DNA of 37,178 nt from an uncultured Granulosicoccaceae bacterium. GTDB lineage: Bacteria > Pseudomonadota > Gammaproteobacteria > Granulosicoccales > Granulosicoccaceae. A program made the position numbers and the translations under genes. Positions 8,207-15,520 of the stretch are shown piece after piece; position 1 is the stretch's first letter, and each line of letters opens with the position of its first letter. A model generated the notes under the pieces. The model did not search any database. It saw only the letters and a list, made by a program, of their open reading frames with translations, and was not told where the DNA came from. The stretch lies in NCBI GenBank assembly GCA_937958675.1, contig CALGND010000160.1, forward strand, positions 1 through 37,178. Direction: 5' to 3'.

Positions 8207-9690
8207 TTGTCTCTTCGAGATTTAATCATAGAGACGATGATGAAACCAATGACCAACAGTATCACCACAAATAAGGTTCCGGATACCGGACGATTAATTA
8301 AATCAGCAGCGGTTTTGATCTGTCCGGAGCCCGCTGCTAGACGTTCAATAATGATCGACCCGAGCACCAAACCAAGCACCACCGGCACTAGTGGCCAGTT
8401 AAGCCTTCGAAATATGTATCCGATGTAGCCAAACACTACTGCAAAAATACAATCAGCCAAACTGTTTCGAATAGAAAAAACGCCAACAAAAGCTAAAATC
8501 ATAATGAACGCACCAAGAAAACGGTTGGGTATATGTACCAACTTGGCAATAAAACGAGTGGAGACCAATAGGGTTACCAACACCACTACATTGATGATCA
8601 AAAGCGCTGTAAACAAGCTGAATAGAAAGTCTGGATTATTTTCGAACACATCAGGCCCCGGTTTAATACCTGCATCAAAAAACACCACCATCATCATGGC
8701 GGTTAACGCTTCGCCAGGTACGCCTAGTGCAAGCAAGGGAATCATTGCCGCAGCGGGTACCGCATTGTTAGCAGTCTCGGACGCTATTAAGCCCTGCTGT
8801 GATCCATGGCCAAAGCGTGCAGGCTCTTTAGATAATGCTCGAGCGGTTGAATAACTGAAGAACTGGGCAACGAACTCACCGACGCCTGGGATGATTCCCA
8901 TCATGGTGCCGTACATCGCAGACAAAAAAGTGATCAGCTTGTTTTTAGCTAGCGTTGCAAATCCGCCTAACATACCACCCGTGACACGAGCTTCAGGCGG
9001 GTCATCATCCTTACCTACCATTAGGTTCAGCGCCTGGCTTAGCGCAAATATGCCAATAATAACAACAATAAGGTTGAAGCCAGAATATAGATAATCGATC
9101 CCAAAAGTGTATCGATCAATACTGCGTGTAGTCTGCCGACCAACCATTGCAATTAAAAATCCAAAACCAAATAACATCGCCGCAATGCCCATTGACTGGC
9201 GGTGCGCAGCGACGAGCAAAACCGCACCTAGAATGGCCGCCATCATGATATCGCGTTGTCCGAACAGCGCACCCAAATCCCGTAGATATGGTCCAAAGAT
9301 AAACAGTGCGCACAAGGCTGCAATGATTGAAAACATTCCCCCAAAAAATGAAGCAGAGTACGCTAGGGATAATGCCTTTGAAGCCTCACCTCGGCGCGTC
9401 AAGGCGTAACCATCATAGGTTGTTAATGCGTTAACCGGCGTACCGGGCGTGTTAATGAGAATGGCCGGAATTGCGCCGCCATACATGGACGACCCATACA
9501 CACCGAGTAACAATACAAGGCTGACAAGGTCGTCTAGAAATATGGTTGCAGGAAGTAAGATCGCTATCGCAATCGCTGGCCCAATACCAGGTATCGCACC
9601 AATCGTAAGCCCGCCAACCGACCCCACAAGAATGGCGAGCAGCACTTGCGGTGCCATTATGTTTTCAAGACCTAGCAGGAATGCGTCCAT
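8200..9690 (-). CDS. TctA-family large permease subunit of a tripartite tricarboxylate transporter
   Basis: A 496-residue inner-membrane protein with about a dozen hydrophobic segments. It has the family's glycine/proline-rich signature near the N terminus (TIGAIPGIGPAIAIAILLP, about 29-47) and the internally repeated counterpart GTMMGIIPGVGEFVAQFFSY. TctA forms the translocation path and works with TctB and the periplasmic TctC. The start follows the tctB stop by 3 bp. In this operon the order is tctB-tctA-tctC, whereas the common arrangement is tctC-tctB-tctA. The likely substrate is a carboxylate linked to the glutamylation/P450 pathway. Confidence 0.9.
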   Translation of the reverse strand: MDAFLLGLENIMAPQVLLAILVGSVGGLTIGAIPGIGPAIAIAILLPATIFLDDLVSLVLLLGVYGSSMYGGAIPAILINTPGTPVNALTTYDGYALTRRGEASKALSLAYSASFFGGMFSIIAALCALFIFGPYLRDLGALFGQRDIMMAAILGAVLLVAAHRQSMGIAAMLFGFGFLIAMVGRQTTRSIDRYTFGIDYLYSGFNLIVVIIGIFALSQALNLMVGKDDDPPEARVTGGMLGGFATLAKNKLITFLSAMYGTMMGIIPGVGEFVAQFFSYSTARALSKEPARFGHGSQQGLIASETANNAVPAAAMIPLLALGVPGEALTAMMMVVFFDAGIKPGPDVFENNPDFLFSLFTALLIINVVVLVTLLVSTRFIAKLVHIPNRFLGAFIMILAFVGVFSIRNSLADCIFAVVFGYIGYIFRRLNWPLVPVVLGLVLGSIIIERLAAGSGQIKTAADLINRPVSGTLFVVILLVIGFIIVSMIKSRRDNF

Positions 9691-9693
9691 GAG

Positions 9694-10434
9694 CTAGAAG
9701 TAAGTCAGCATAAAAGATCGCATGGCATTGGGTAACTGATCGTACAACCAGATACTTCCCGGCGTCTTAATTTGCAACAAAGTTCGGAATACCAGCACTA
9801 TAGCCAAGCTGGTAGCAAGCGATCGTAGAATCCACACCCATGAGCGATAACCCAGACGAAAAGTCAGAAACGAGCCCAGAACTACTGTTGAAAGTAGATA
9901 GCCGAAGATTGGCACAACGATTGTGTACGCAATGAAATAAAGTACATACTCAAGTGCCGCGAAGTACTTTGCAAACTCATAGCTTGCATTAGTGGGTAGC
10001 TGAAAACGCTGCCTCCAAAGATGCACTTTACGTGACTGGTGATAATTCCAGAGTGCAGTAGGCACCAACAACAGCAAACACAACATAGGTATGACCCACG
10101 ACTGCTTCAGTATTCGCCCAAAGCGCGTCACCCTACCCTCCAGTTCAAGCAAGCCAATTTGATGACCGAGATATGCGCCTAACTCATCGGGCAATTTACG
10201 CCCTTGCCAGCCTGCGTGAGTAAAAAAGGTTATCAAAAAAAACAATGCGATAAGCATTGCAATTAATGACACGCGGTAGTCCCCCAATCCTCTTTTAAAC
10301 CGGAATAGGTCTTCAACTTTTATCTTCTTATCTGGCTGACACTCGCTTTTAAAACCTGCCTCCGATTGCAAATCGTCAATCGGCATCGCCTCATCAAACA
10401 TCAATAAATCAGTTGAGCAACTAGGCTGGCTCAC
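9694..10434 (-). CDS. TctB-like small permease subunit (unusually long)
   Basis: A 246-residue membrane protein with about four hydrophobic segments (roughly residues 56-72, 113-127, 160-178 and 203-218). It begins with a soluble, charged stretch of ~50 residues. TctB proteins are four-helix partners of TctA, but typical ones are about 150 residues, so both the N terminus and the loop between helices 1 and 2 are enlarged. Direct motif evidence is weak; the call rests on topology and on its place immediately before tctA. Its start overlaps the aldehyde dehydrogenase stop by 4 bp (ATGA), so translation is probably coupled. Confidence 0.65.
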   Translation of the reverse strand: MSQPSCSTDLLMFDEAMPIDDLQSEAGFKSECQPDKKIKVEDLFRFKRGLGDYRVSLIAMLIALFFLITFFTHAGWQGRKLPDELGAYLGHQIGLLELEGRVTRFGRILKQSWVIPMLCLLLLVPTALWNYHQSRKVHLWRQRFQLPTNASYEFAKYFAALEYVLYFIAYTIVVPIFGYLLSTVVLGSFLTFRLGYRSWVWILRSLATSLAIVLVFRTLLQIKTPGSIWLYDQLPNAMRSFMLTYF

Positions 10435-11897
10435 AACTTAAACCAGGCTGTCTTGTGGTTGATAAACTTGTCGAGTGCATAGAGAGATTTATCATAGCCA
10501 TTACCAGATTGCTTGAAGCCTCCCATCGGTACGGTATTGTCAGCACCACCGTATGTATTGACATGCACCACGCCCGACTTGATTGCAGCAACCATTCTAT
10601 GGGCACGCGATAGACTACCTGTCCAGACACCGGCGGAAAGACCAAACTGTGTAGCATTGGCCAAACGCACGGCACTCTCTTCGTCGTCGAATGCGGTCAC
10701 ACTCAATACCGGTCCGAACACCTCTTCTTGAAACAGTGCGTCGCCTTGCTCGACGTCTGTAACAATCGCAGGCTCGATATAAAAGCCTCCGGTATCGTGT
10801 AAAACCCGTTTGCCGCCAATGACTGGATTGCTACCGTCAAGCATCTTCAGAATACTATCCATATGTGATTCAGAATTAAGCGCACCTACCTGAGTGTTGA
10901 TATTCAGCGGATCGCCCACTCGCAGCGCGCGGGTTAGTGTGATGATTTTGTCCATCAAAGCAGCATGAATGCTGCGCTGCACCAGCAGCCTTGACCCTGC
11001 AATACAGACCTGCCCAGCATTTCGAAAGATACCGCCGATCACAGCAGTTGCGGCGGCATCCAGATCATCACAATCGTCAAAAATAATATGCGGTGATTTA
11101 CCGCCAAGCTCAAGGTAGACACGCTTTAAATTAGACTGAGCAGACGCTTCAAGTAACTTACGACCCGTTGCACCTGATCCGGTAAAAACCAACACATCTA
11201 CATCCATCGAACGAGCCAGAGCACTACCCGCTGTATTTCCATCACCGGTAACAATATTCAGAACACCATCAGGTAGCCCTGCCTCGTGCGCCAGCTCTAC
11301 CATACGTATCAGTGATAGTGATGCAGTTTCGGAAGGCTTGATAACTACACTATTACCGGTAGCCAATGCCGGGGCAAGTTTCCACGCGCCAATCATCATC
11401 GGAAAATTCCACGGCACGATAACGCCAACAACACCAATCGCTTCTTTATGTATTAACCCTAGAGAATCTGGTGCTGTAGGTGCGATTTCTCCATACACTT
11501 TGTCGCAGGCTTCGGCATAAAACCGAATAGTCTCTGCCGCCGATAGCGGCTCGGCTTTAGATGCCATGGCGATCTCGGTACCGTTATCTCTGACACCGAG
11601 TACGGCAATTTCAATTGCGTTCTGTTCGATCAGATTAGCCCACTGCAACAATATCTTTTTACGGGCTTTGGGCGCCATATCGGCCCAAATACCTTTATCA
11701 AAACTTTGTCGCGCAGCCGATACAGCAGCATTGACATCAATTTCTTGCGCCATCGGTAACTGTGCAATCGTTGAACCGTCCAACGGTGAAATTATCGGCA
11801 ACACCTCGTTTGCGCCACATGCCTTGCCATCAATAATCATCGACGGTGTGGCCACCGCTTTAAAACGTAAGTTATCGATGATTTCCTGTGTCAGCAT
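10431..11897 (-). CDS. PuuC-like NAD(P)-dependent aldehyde dehydrogenase, first gene of the glutamylation/P450 operon
   Basis: About 488 residues of the aldehyde dehydrogenase superfamily, with catalytic Glu in LELGGK (about 263) and catalytic Cys in NAGQVCIAGSRLL (about 298). It resembles PuuC, the gamma-glutamyl-gamma-aminobutyraldehyde dehydrogenase, in several places: RFYAEACDKVYGEIAPT, VGVIVPWNFPMMIGAWKLAP, and the C-terminal GGFKQSGNGYDKSLYALDKF. I chose the ATG at 11895-11897: GAGA lies about 10 bp upstream, and the open frame to 12044 would run through the promoter at 11954-11983. It probably oxidises the aldehyde made from the amine substrate; a phenylacetaldehyde-type aldehyde would link it to homoprotocatechuate. 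It is translationally coupled to the TctB-like gene. Confidence 0.85.
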   Translation of the reverse strand: MLTQEIIDNLRFKAVATPSMIIDGKACGANEVLPIISPLDGSTIAQLPMAQEIDVNAAVSAARQSFDKGIWADMAPKARKKILLQWANLIEQNAIEIAVLGVRDNGTEIAMASKAEPLSAAETIRFYAEACDKVYGEIAPTAPDSLGLIHKEAIGVVGVIVPWNFPMMIGAWKLAPALATGNSVVIKPSETASLSLIRMVELAHEAGLPDGVLNIVTGDGNTAGSALARSMDVDVLVFTGSGATGRKLLEASAQSNLKRVYLELGGKSPHIIFDDCDDLDAAATAVIGGIFRNAGQVCIAGSRLLVQRSIHAALMDKIITLTRALRVGDPLNINTQVGALNSESHMDSILKMLDGSNPVIGGKRVLHDTGGFYIEPAIVTDVEQGDALFQEEVFGPVLSVTAFDDEESAVRLANATQFGLSAGVWTGSLSRAHRMVAAIKSGVVHVNTYGGADNTVPMGGFKQSGNGYDKSLYALDKFINHKTAWFKL

Positions 11898-11937
11898 GAA
11901 ATTCTGTCTCAAACGGTCAGGGGCAAGCCATGTGAAT

Positions 11938-11983
11938 GACGATATTATTACACATGTTAAATAATTGTCAGGTAAAATGTCAA
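11938..11983 (-). promoter_or_regulatory. Promoter and dyad operator of the eight-gene glutamylation/P450/TTT operon
   Basis: On the minus strand a consensus -35 TTGACA (11978-11983) is followed after 18 bp by TAACAT (11954-11959); CTGACA with a TAATAT about 18 bp further on is an overlapping alternative. The segment 11938-11964 matches the hpaE promoter element (1997-2023) at 25 of 27 positions. The dyad at 11944-11965 (22 bp around ACATGT, arms ATTATT/AATAAT) pairs at 9 of 11 positions. It covers the -10, as a repressor operator would. HpaR is the obvious candidate reader, by inference. Confidence 0.65.
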
Positions 11984-12028
11984 GAAAACTGGCCGGGTGA
12001 TACCACAGTGAGTATTGTTGTTCAGCGC

Positions 12029-12058
12029 CAGTCGTTGTCCACACGCAAGCGACGACTG
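12029..12058. repeat. Inverted repeat in the divergent control region upstream of the second cluster
   Basis: CAGTCGT (12029-12035) and ACGACTG (12052-12058) are perfect 7-bp arms around a 16-bp loop. The repeat lies between the minus-strand operon promoter and the plus-strand Tm-1-like remnant and aminotransferase. It could be an operator for the rightward genes or a weak hairpin. The rest of the 407-bp interval 11898-12304 holds only the operon promoter and the Tm-1-like remnant. Confidence 0.4.
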
Positions 12059-12120
12059 TCGAGCACTACCTTCTAACGGATTTCGATCAGTAAGCGTTGG
12101 TAAAAAGCAGAGAGCGAGCG

Positions 12121-12210
12121 ATGGCAAAGACAATATTAATTGTAGGAACCTTCGATACTAAAAATGACGAACTGCAATACGTAAAGTCGACAATTAACGT
12201 TATTCGATAG
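12121..12210 (+). pseudogene. Remnant of a Tm-1-like ATP-binding protein (UPF0261), N terminus only
   Basis: A 29-codon reading frame with its own purine-rich Shine-Dalgarno (GAGAGCGAG) just upstream. It begins MAKTILIVGTFDTKNDEL, the characteristic first strand and loop (V/IGTxDTK) of Tm-1-like proteins, which normally run to about 400 residues. A TAG ends it at 12208-12210, and nothing downstream continues the family; the aminotransferase start follows within 95 bp. The gene appears largely deleted, leaving its promoter-proximal end. A short in-frame stretch after the stop (WVADGTVKRASQ, about 12213-12248) might be part of a second broken gene but I cannot assign it. Confidence 0.6.
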
Positions 12211-12304
12211 TTGGGTAGCTGACGGTACCGTGAAGCGCGCATCACAGATTGCCCTACATTCTACGTAGCACCACACACTAACAACGACAGAAAAAGTGAC
12301 GCCC

Positions 12305-13669
12305 ATGAACATGCCAAGCAAAGACTCTAACTTTCTAAAAGAGAACAATGCGCGCCATCAGTTTCACCCTATGGCACACCCGGCTGACAGCCTTGCCAAT
12401 CCTCCAAAAATTATTACTGGTGGCAAAGGCGTGCACATTACCGATATAGACGGCAAGGCAACCATCGACGCTGTCGGTGGTTTATGGAACGTTAACCTTG
12501 GCTACTCGTGTGAACCGATAAAAGAAGCCATCACCAAACAACTCAATGCTTTGCCCTACTATTCGACTTTTCGTGGCACATCTAACGATGCAGTTATACA
12601 TCTGTCCTATGAGCTGGCAGAGTTTTTTAAACCAGATGGTATGGTGCGATCTTTCTTTACGTCTGGCGGCTCCGACAGCGTAGAAACCGCACTCAGACTT
12701 GCACGCCAGTACCACAAAATTAAAGGCGAGCATGGTCGCACTAAATACATCAGTTTAAAAAAGGGTTATCACGGTACACACACCGGTGGTGCATCAGTCA
12801 ATGGCAATGCAAATTTTCGTACAGCGTATGAACCACTACTGCCTGGCTGTTACCACATACCAGCGCCTTACACCTACCGCAACCCGTTCAACGAAACTGA
12901 TCCGGAAAAATTGGCAACACTCTGTGCAGCAGCCTTCGAAGATGAAATTGCTTTTCAGGGTGCCAACACCATCGCCGCCTTTATCATGGAGCCGATCCTT
13001 GGTGCCGGTGGCGTTATACCGCCGCATAAAAGCTTTTTACCGATGATCAGAAAAATCTGCGATAAGCACGGCATATTATTAATCACTGATGAAGTCATTA
13101 CCGCTTATGGCAGAACCGGCGCATGGAGTGGTGCAAGACTGTGGAACGTTAAACCAGACATGATGTGTACTGCAAAAGCCATTACCAATGGCTACTTTCC
13201 TTTTGGCGCGGTGATGCTATCGCAGGATATCGCTGACACATTCGAAAACGATAAAACCGGTGCCGCCGCCATCGGCCACGGCTATACCTACTCTGGCCAC
13301 CCTGTCGGTGCTGCAGCGGCACTGGCATGTCTTGCAGAAACCATCAGGCTTGATGTTCCCACTAATGCTGCAGCGCGCGGTACGCAGTTGTTTGAAGGTG
13401 CGAAAAAGCTAATGGACAAGCATGATGCCATCGGTGATGTTCGCGGCGGCCATGGATTGATGACTGCAATTGAACTGGTATCAGACAGAGCAAGCAAAGC
13501 ACCTGTGGATAAAGCAATACCGGTAAAACTGCAGGATACGATTTACGAAAACGGTGTGATGGTGAGAGTGTCAGGACCCAACTTAATTCTTTCTCCGCCG
13601 TTAATCTTGTCTGAGGATGAAGCCTCCCAAATTTTAACCGCAATCGATGCAGGCTTCGCATCACTCTAA
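12305..13669 (+). CDS. Class III aminotransferase (omega-amino acid:pyruvate type)
   Basis: About 454 residues of PLP aminotransferase class III. Seen: FTSGGSDSVETALRLARQYH (cofactor phosphate region), GYHGTHTGGASVNG (aromatic stacking YHG), LLITDEVITAYGRTG (aspartate about 262) and CTAKAITNGYFPFGAV with the Schiff-base lysine (about 291). The N-terminal HPMAHPADSLANPPKIITGG resembles beta-alanine/taurine:pyruvate aminotransferases, which use pyruvate as acceptor. The frame opens at a GTG at 12296; the ATG at 12305 or 12311 fits the family start better, and none has a strong Shine-Dalgarno. The TTG-started hydrolase gene follows 14 bp later, so the two are probably one transcript. It may supply an aldehyde from an amine, but the substrate is open. 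Confidence 0.85.
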   Translation: MNMPSKDSNFLKENNARHQFHPMAHPADSLANPPKIITGGKGVHITDIDGKATIDAVGGLWNVNLGYSCEPIKEAITKQLNALPYYSTFRGTSNDAVIHLSYELAEFFKPDGMVRSFFTSGGSDSVETALRLARQYHKIKGEHGRTKYISLKKGYHGTHTGGASVNGNANFRTAYEPLLPGCYHIPAPYTYRNPFNETDPEKLATLCAAAFEDEIAFQGANTIAAFIMEPILGAGGVIPPHKSFLPMIRKICDKHGILLITDEVITAYGRTGAWSGARLWNVKPDMMCTAKAITNGYFPFGAVMLSQDIADTFENDKTGAAAIGHGYTYSGHPVGAAAALACLAETIRLDVPTNAAARGTQLFEGAKKLMDKHDAIGDVRGGHGLMTAIELVSDRASKAPVDKAIPVKLQDTIYENGVMVRVSGPNLILSPPLILSEDEASQILTAIDAGFASL

Positions 13670-13683
13670 AAAGGACCACCACA

Positions 13684-14562
13684 TTGATCACCGACAATTG
13701 CGTAGCACTACTGGGTACTAAAGGCGGACCGGCAATAAGACCCGGTTCAACCATGCCAACATCAAACATGGTCAAACTCAACGGCAAGCTTGCTGTCGTG
13801 GACTGTGGCTTGGGTGTATCCAAAGGGCTAATTGACCAAGGTGTTAATCTCAAAGAGATCGATCTGATCTTTATCACCCACATGCATTCAGATCATTATC
13901 TTGAACTTGGGCCTCTACTACACACGGCGTGGACAGCAGGCCTTAAGGACGAGGTCTCTGTCTATGGCCCGCCGGGGCTTCAAGATTATTGGGCTAATTT
14001 TTTGCAATCAATGAAAGCAGACATCGATCTGCGGATAGAGGACGAAGGTAGACCGGATCTAAAAGCACTAGTAACGATTTCGGATATTGATGAAGGTGAA
14101 GTCTATCGTTGCGATGAATTCACCGTAACCGCCATGCGCAATATCCACCCGCCGCTAATAGATACTTTTGCGTTGCGCTTTCAATCAATTGAAAACGCTA
14201 TTGTGTTTTCTGGTGACACTGCCTACTTACCAGCACTTGCCGATTTCGCCAACGATGCGGATTTGCTAATACATGAAGCGATGTTAGAAGCAGCACTCGG
14301 TCCGTTAATGGCCAGAATTGGGAACGCAGACGACAGACTAATGAAGCACTGGCTACGCTCTCACACGTTTGCGCATGATGCGGGCAAGATCGCCACTGCC
14401 GCTAACGTAAAAGCACTGGCACTAAACCACTTGATACCCGCGGATGATCCAGATTTTACCGATCAGCATTGGCACAACGCTGTTAAGCCTGAGTGGAGCG
14501 GTGCATTGCATATTGGTAAAGACGGCTTATGCATCAATCTTCAAGCAAACACCCGATCGTAG
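13684..14562 (+). CDS. Metallo-beta-lactamase-fold hydrolase (RNase Z/arylsulfatase-like branch)
   Basis: A 292-residue metallo-hydrolase with a complete two-metal site: THMHSDH (H66, H68, D70, H71), a histidine in RNIHPP, the bridging aspartate in FSGDTAYLP and a C-terminal histidine in ALNHLIP. The start is TTG at 13684, with AAAAGGA 8 bp upstream. The N-terminal LLGTKGGPAIRPGSTMPTS is typical of RNase Z-like hydrolases. Its accessory, catabolic setting points to a small-molecule esterase or lactonase rather than tRNA processing. It follows the aminotransferase by 14 bp, and its last 22 bp overlap the convergent lyxose-isomerase-like gene. The substrate is unknown. Confidence 0.8.
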   Translation: MITDNCVALLGTKGGPAIRPGSTMPTSNMVKLNGKLAVVDCGLGVSKGLIDQGVNLKEIDLIFITHMHSDHYLELGPLLHTAWTAGLKDEVSVYGPPGLQDYWANFLQSMKADIDLRIEDEGRPDLKALVTISDIDEGEVYRCDEFTVTAMRNIHPPLIDTFALRFQSIENAIVFSGDTAYLPALADFANDADLLIHEAMLEAALGPLMARIGNADDRLMKHWLRSHTFAHDAGKIATAANVKALALNHLIPADDPDFTDQHWHNAVKPEWSGALHIGKDGLCINLQANTRS

Positions 14563-15239
14563 TCTGATACCAATAGATGAGTCGGTTCAACATCTTCATC
14601 AATAGTAGAAAACCGCCCGATCGGTTCTAAAAAAACGTTATCGGTACGATCATCATTCACGGTGGAGACTTCACCAATTAGTACATCTGCGTCTTCTCCC
14701 CAAAACGCATGCCAGTTACCGGGCATAAGCGTAACGCTTTCACCAGGATAAAGTTTAAGCTTTGCACCTGCCGCTTGAGTTCTTGCCATGCCATCTGTCA
14801 TCACTGTGACATCTGTAGTTTCATCCGGGTTTCCATCAGCGTCAGAATTAAACAGCTCAAGCACTAGCGTGCCGCCACCTCGGTTAATGATGTCTTCAGC
14901 CTTAACGATATGACGATGCATCGGCGAGAGTTGATTGGCTTTGGATATCATTATCTTCTCGGCATAACACATGCCGCCGCCACGTTGTAGATCCTCTTGT
15001 GAGCCATTACGCACGGTGAACAAAAACAAGCCTAGCTCATCAAATTTACCCAAGCCATAGTCAGTGATATCCCAACCTAACCTTGCGTTGATGATCCCAT
15101 TGATATCCACGCGGCTATCCGCGCGCTTAGCTAGCATCTCATCAGGTGACCAATAAGCAAAGGGCGGCAAAACAAAACCGAACGACTGAATAAACTCATC
15201 AGCCTCTTTCATGATTCTATTAACTTCCGAACGCTTCAT
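14541..15239 (-). CDS. D-lyxose isomerase-like cupin
   Basis: A 232-residue cupin resembling proteobacterial D-lyxose ketol-isomerases, which interconvert D-lyxose and D-xylulose using a divalent metal. Seen: the opening MKRSEVNRIMKEADEFIQSF and LPPFAYWSPDE, the metal ligands in SPMHRHIVKAEDI and LVLELF, and the later histidine in PGNWHAFWGE. The first cupin barrel lies at about 95-190. No sugar kinase or sugar transporter is adjacent, so a different aldose/ketose or acid substrate is possible. It converges on, and overlaps by 22 bp, the metallo-hydrolase gene, so the two cannot be co-transcribed in sense. Confidence 0.75.
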   Translation of the reverse strand: MKRSEVNRIMKEADEFIQSFGFVLPPFAYWSPDEMLAKRADSRVDINGIINARLGWDITDYGLGKFDELGLFLFTVRNGSQEDLQRGGGMCYAEKIMISKANQLSPMHRHIVKAEDIINRGGGTLVLELFNSDADGNPDETTDVTVMTDGMARTQAAGAKLKLYPGESVTLMPGNWHAFWGEDADVLIGEVSTVNDDRTDNVFLEPIGRFSTIDEDVEPTHLLVSDYDRVFA

Positions 15240-15520
15240 ACCAAAGTACCTATTTTAGCCTTAGAGTTATATCGCTATTCTCACGTCCTAGATGCGAACA
15301 TACCTAACTTCCCGCATTGCATACTACTGGCCGTTAAGTTACCAGATAGTCTAACATTCACACACTAGGGAAAAATTGCACAATTATAATGTTAAAGCAA
15401 GAAAATACCTTAAACTATGGCAGGAAACAAATAAAACATGCTACCAATAAGGTGGTGTAGAAAAAAACAAACGCAGGTTCAACACCACAACAAACGTAAG
15501 TCACTATTAAGGATTTAATC
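15240..15520. promoter_or_regulatory. Divergent control region between the lyxose-isomerase-like gene and the second P450
   Basis: An AT-rich interval with ATTATAAT at 15383-15390, which offers a -10-like TATAAT on both strands, but without a convincing -35 on either. AAGGATTTAATC directly before 15521 is a good Shine-Dalgarno for the P450. The dyad seen in front of hpaE and the PuuC-like gene is not present here, so this cluster is probably under different control. Confidence 0.35.

Noticed and set aside
12211-12267. Short frame WVADGTVKRASQ after the Tm-1-like remnant as a second gene fragment
   Set aside because: It is under 20 codons with no family I can name; recorded only as a possibility in the remnant's entry.
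13362-13883. 173-codon minus-strand ORF spanning the aminotransferase and hydrolase junction
   Set aside because: It is antisense to two clearly conserved genes, with low-complexity composition and no recognisable motif.
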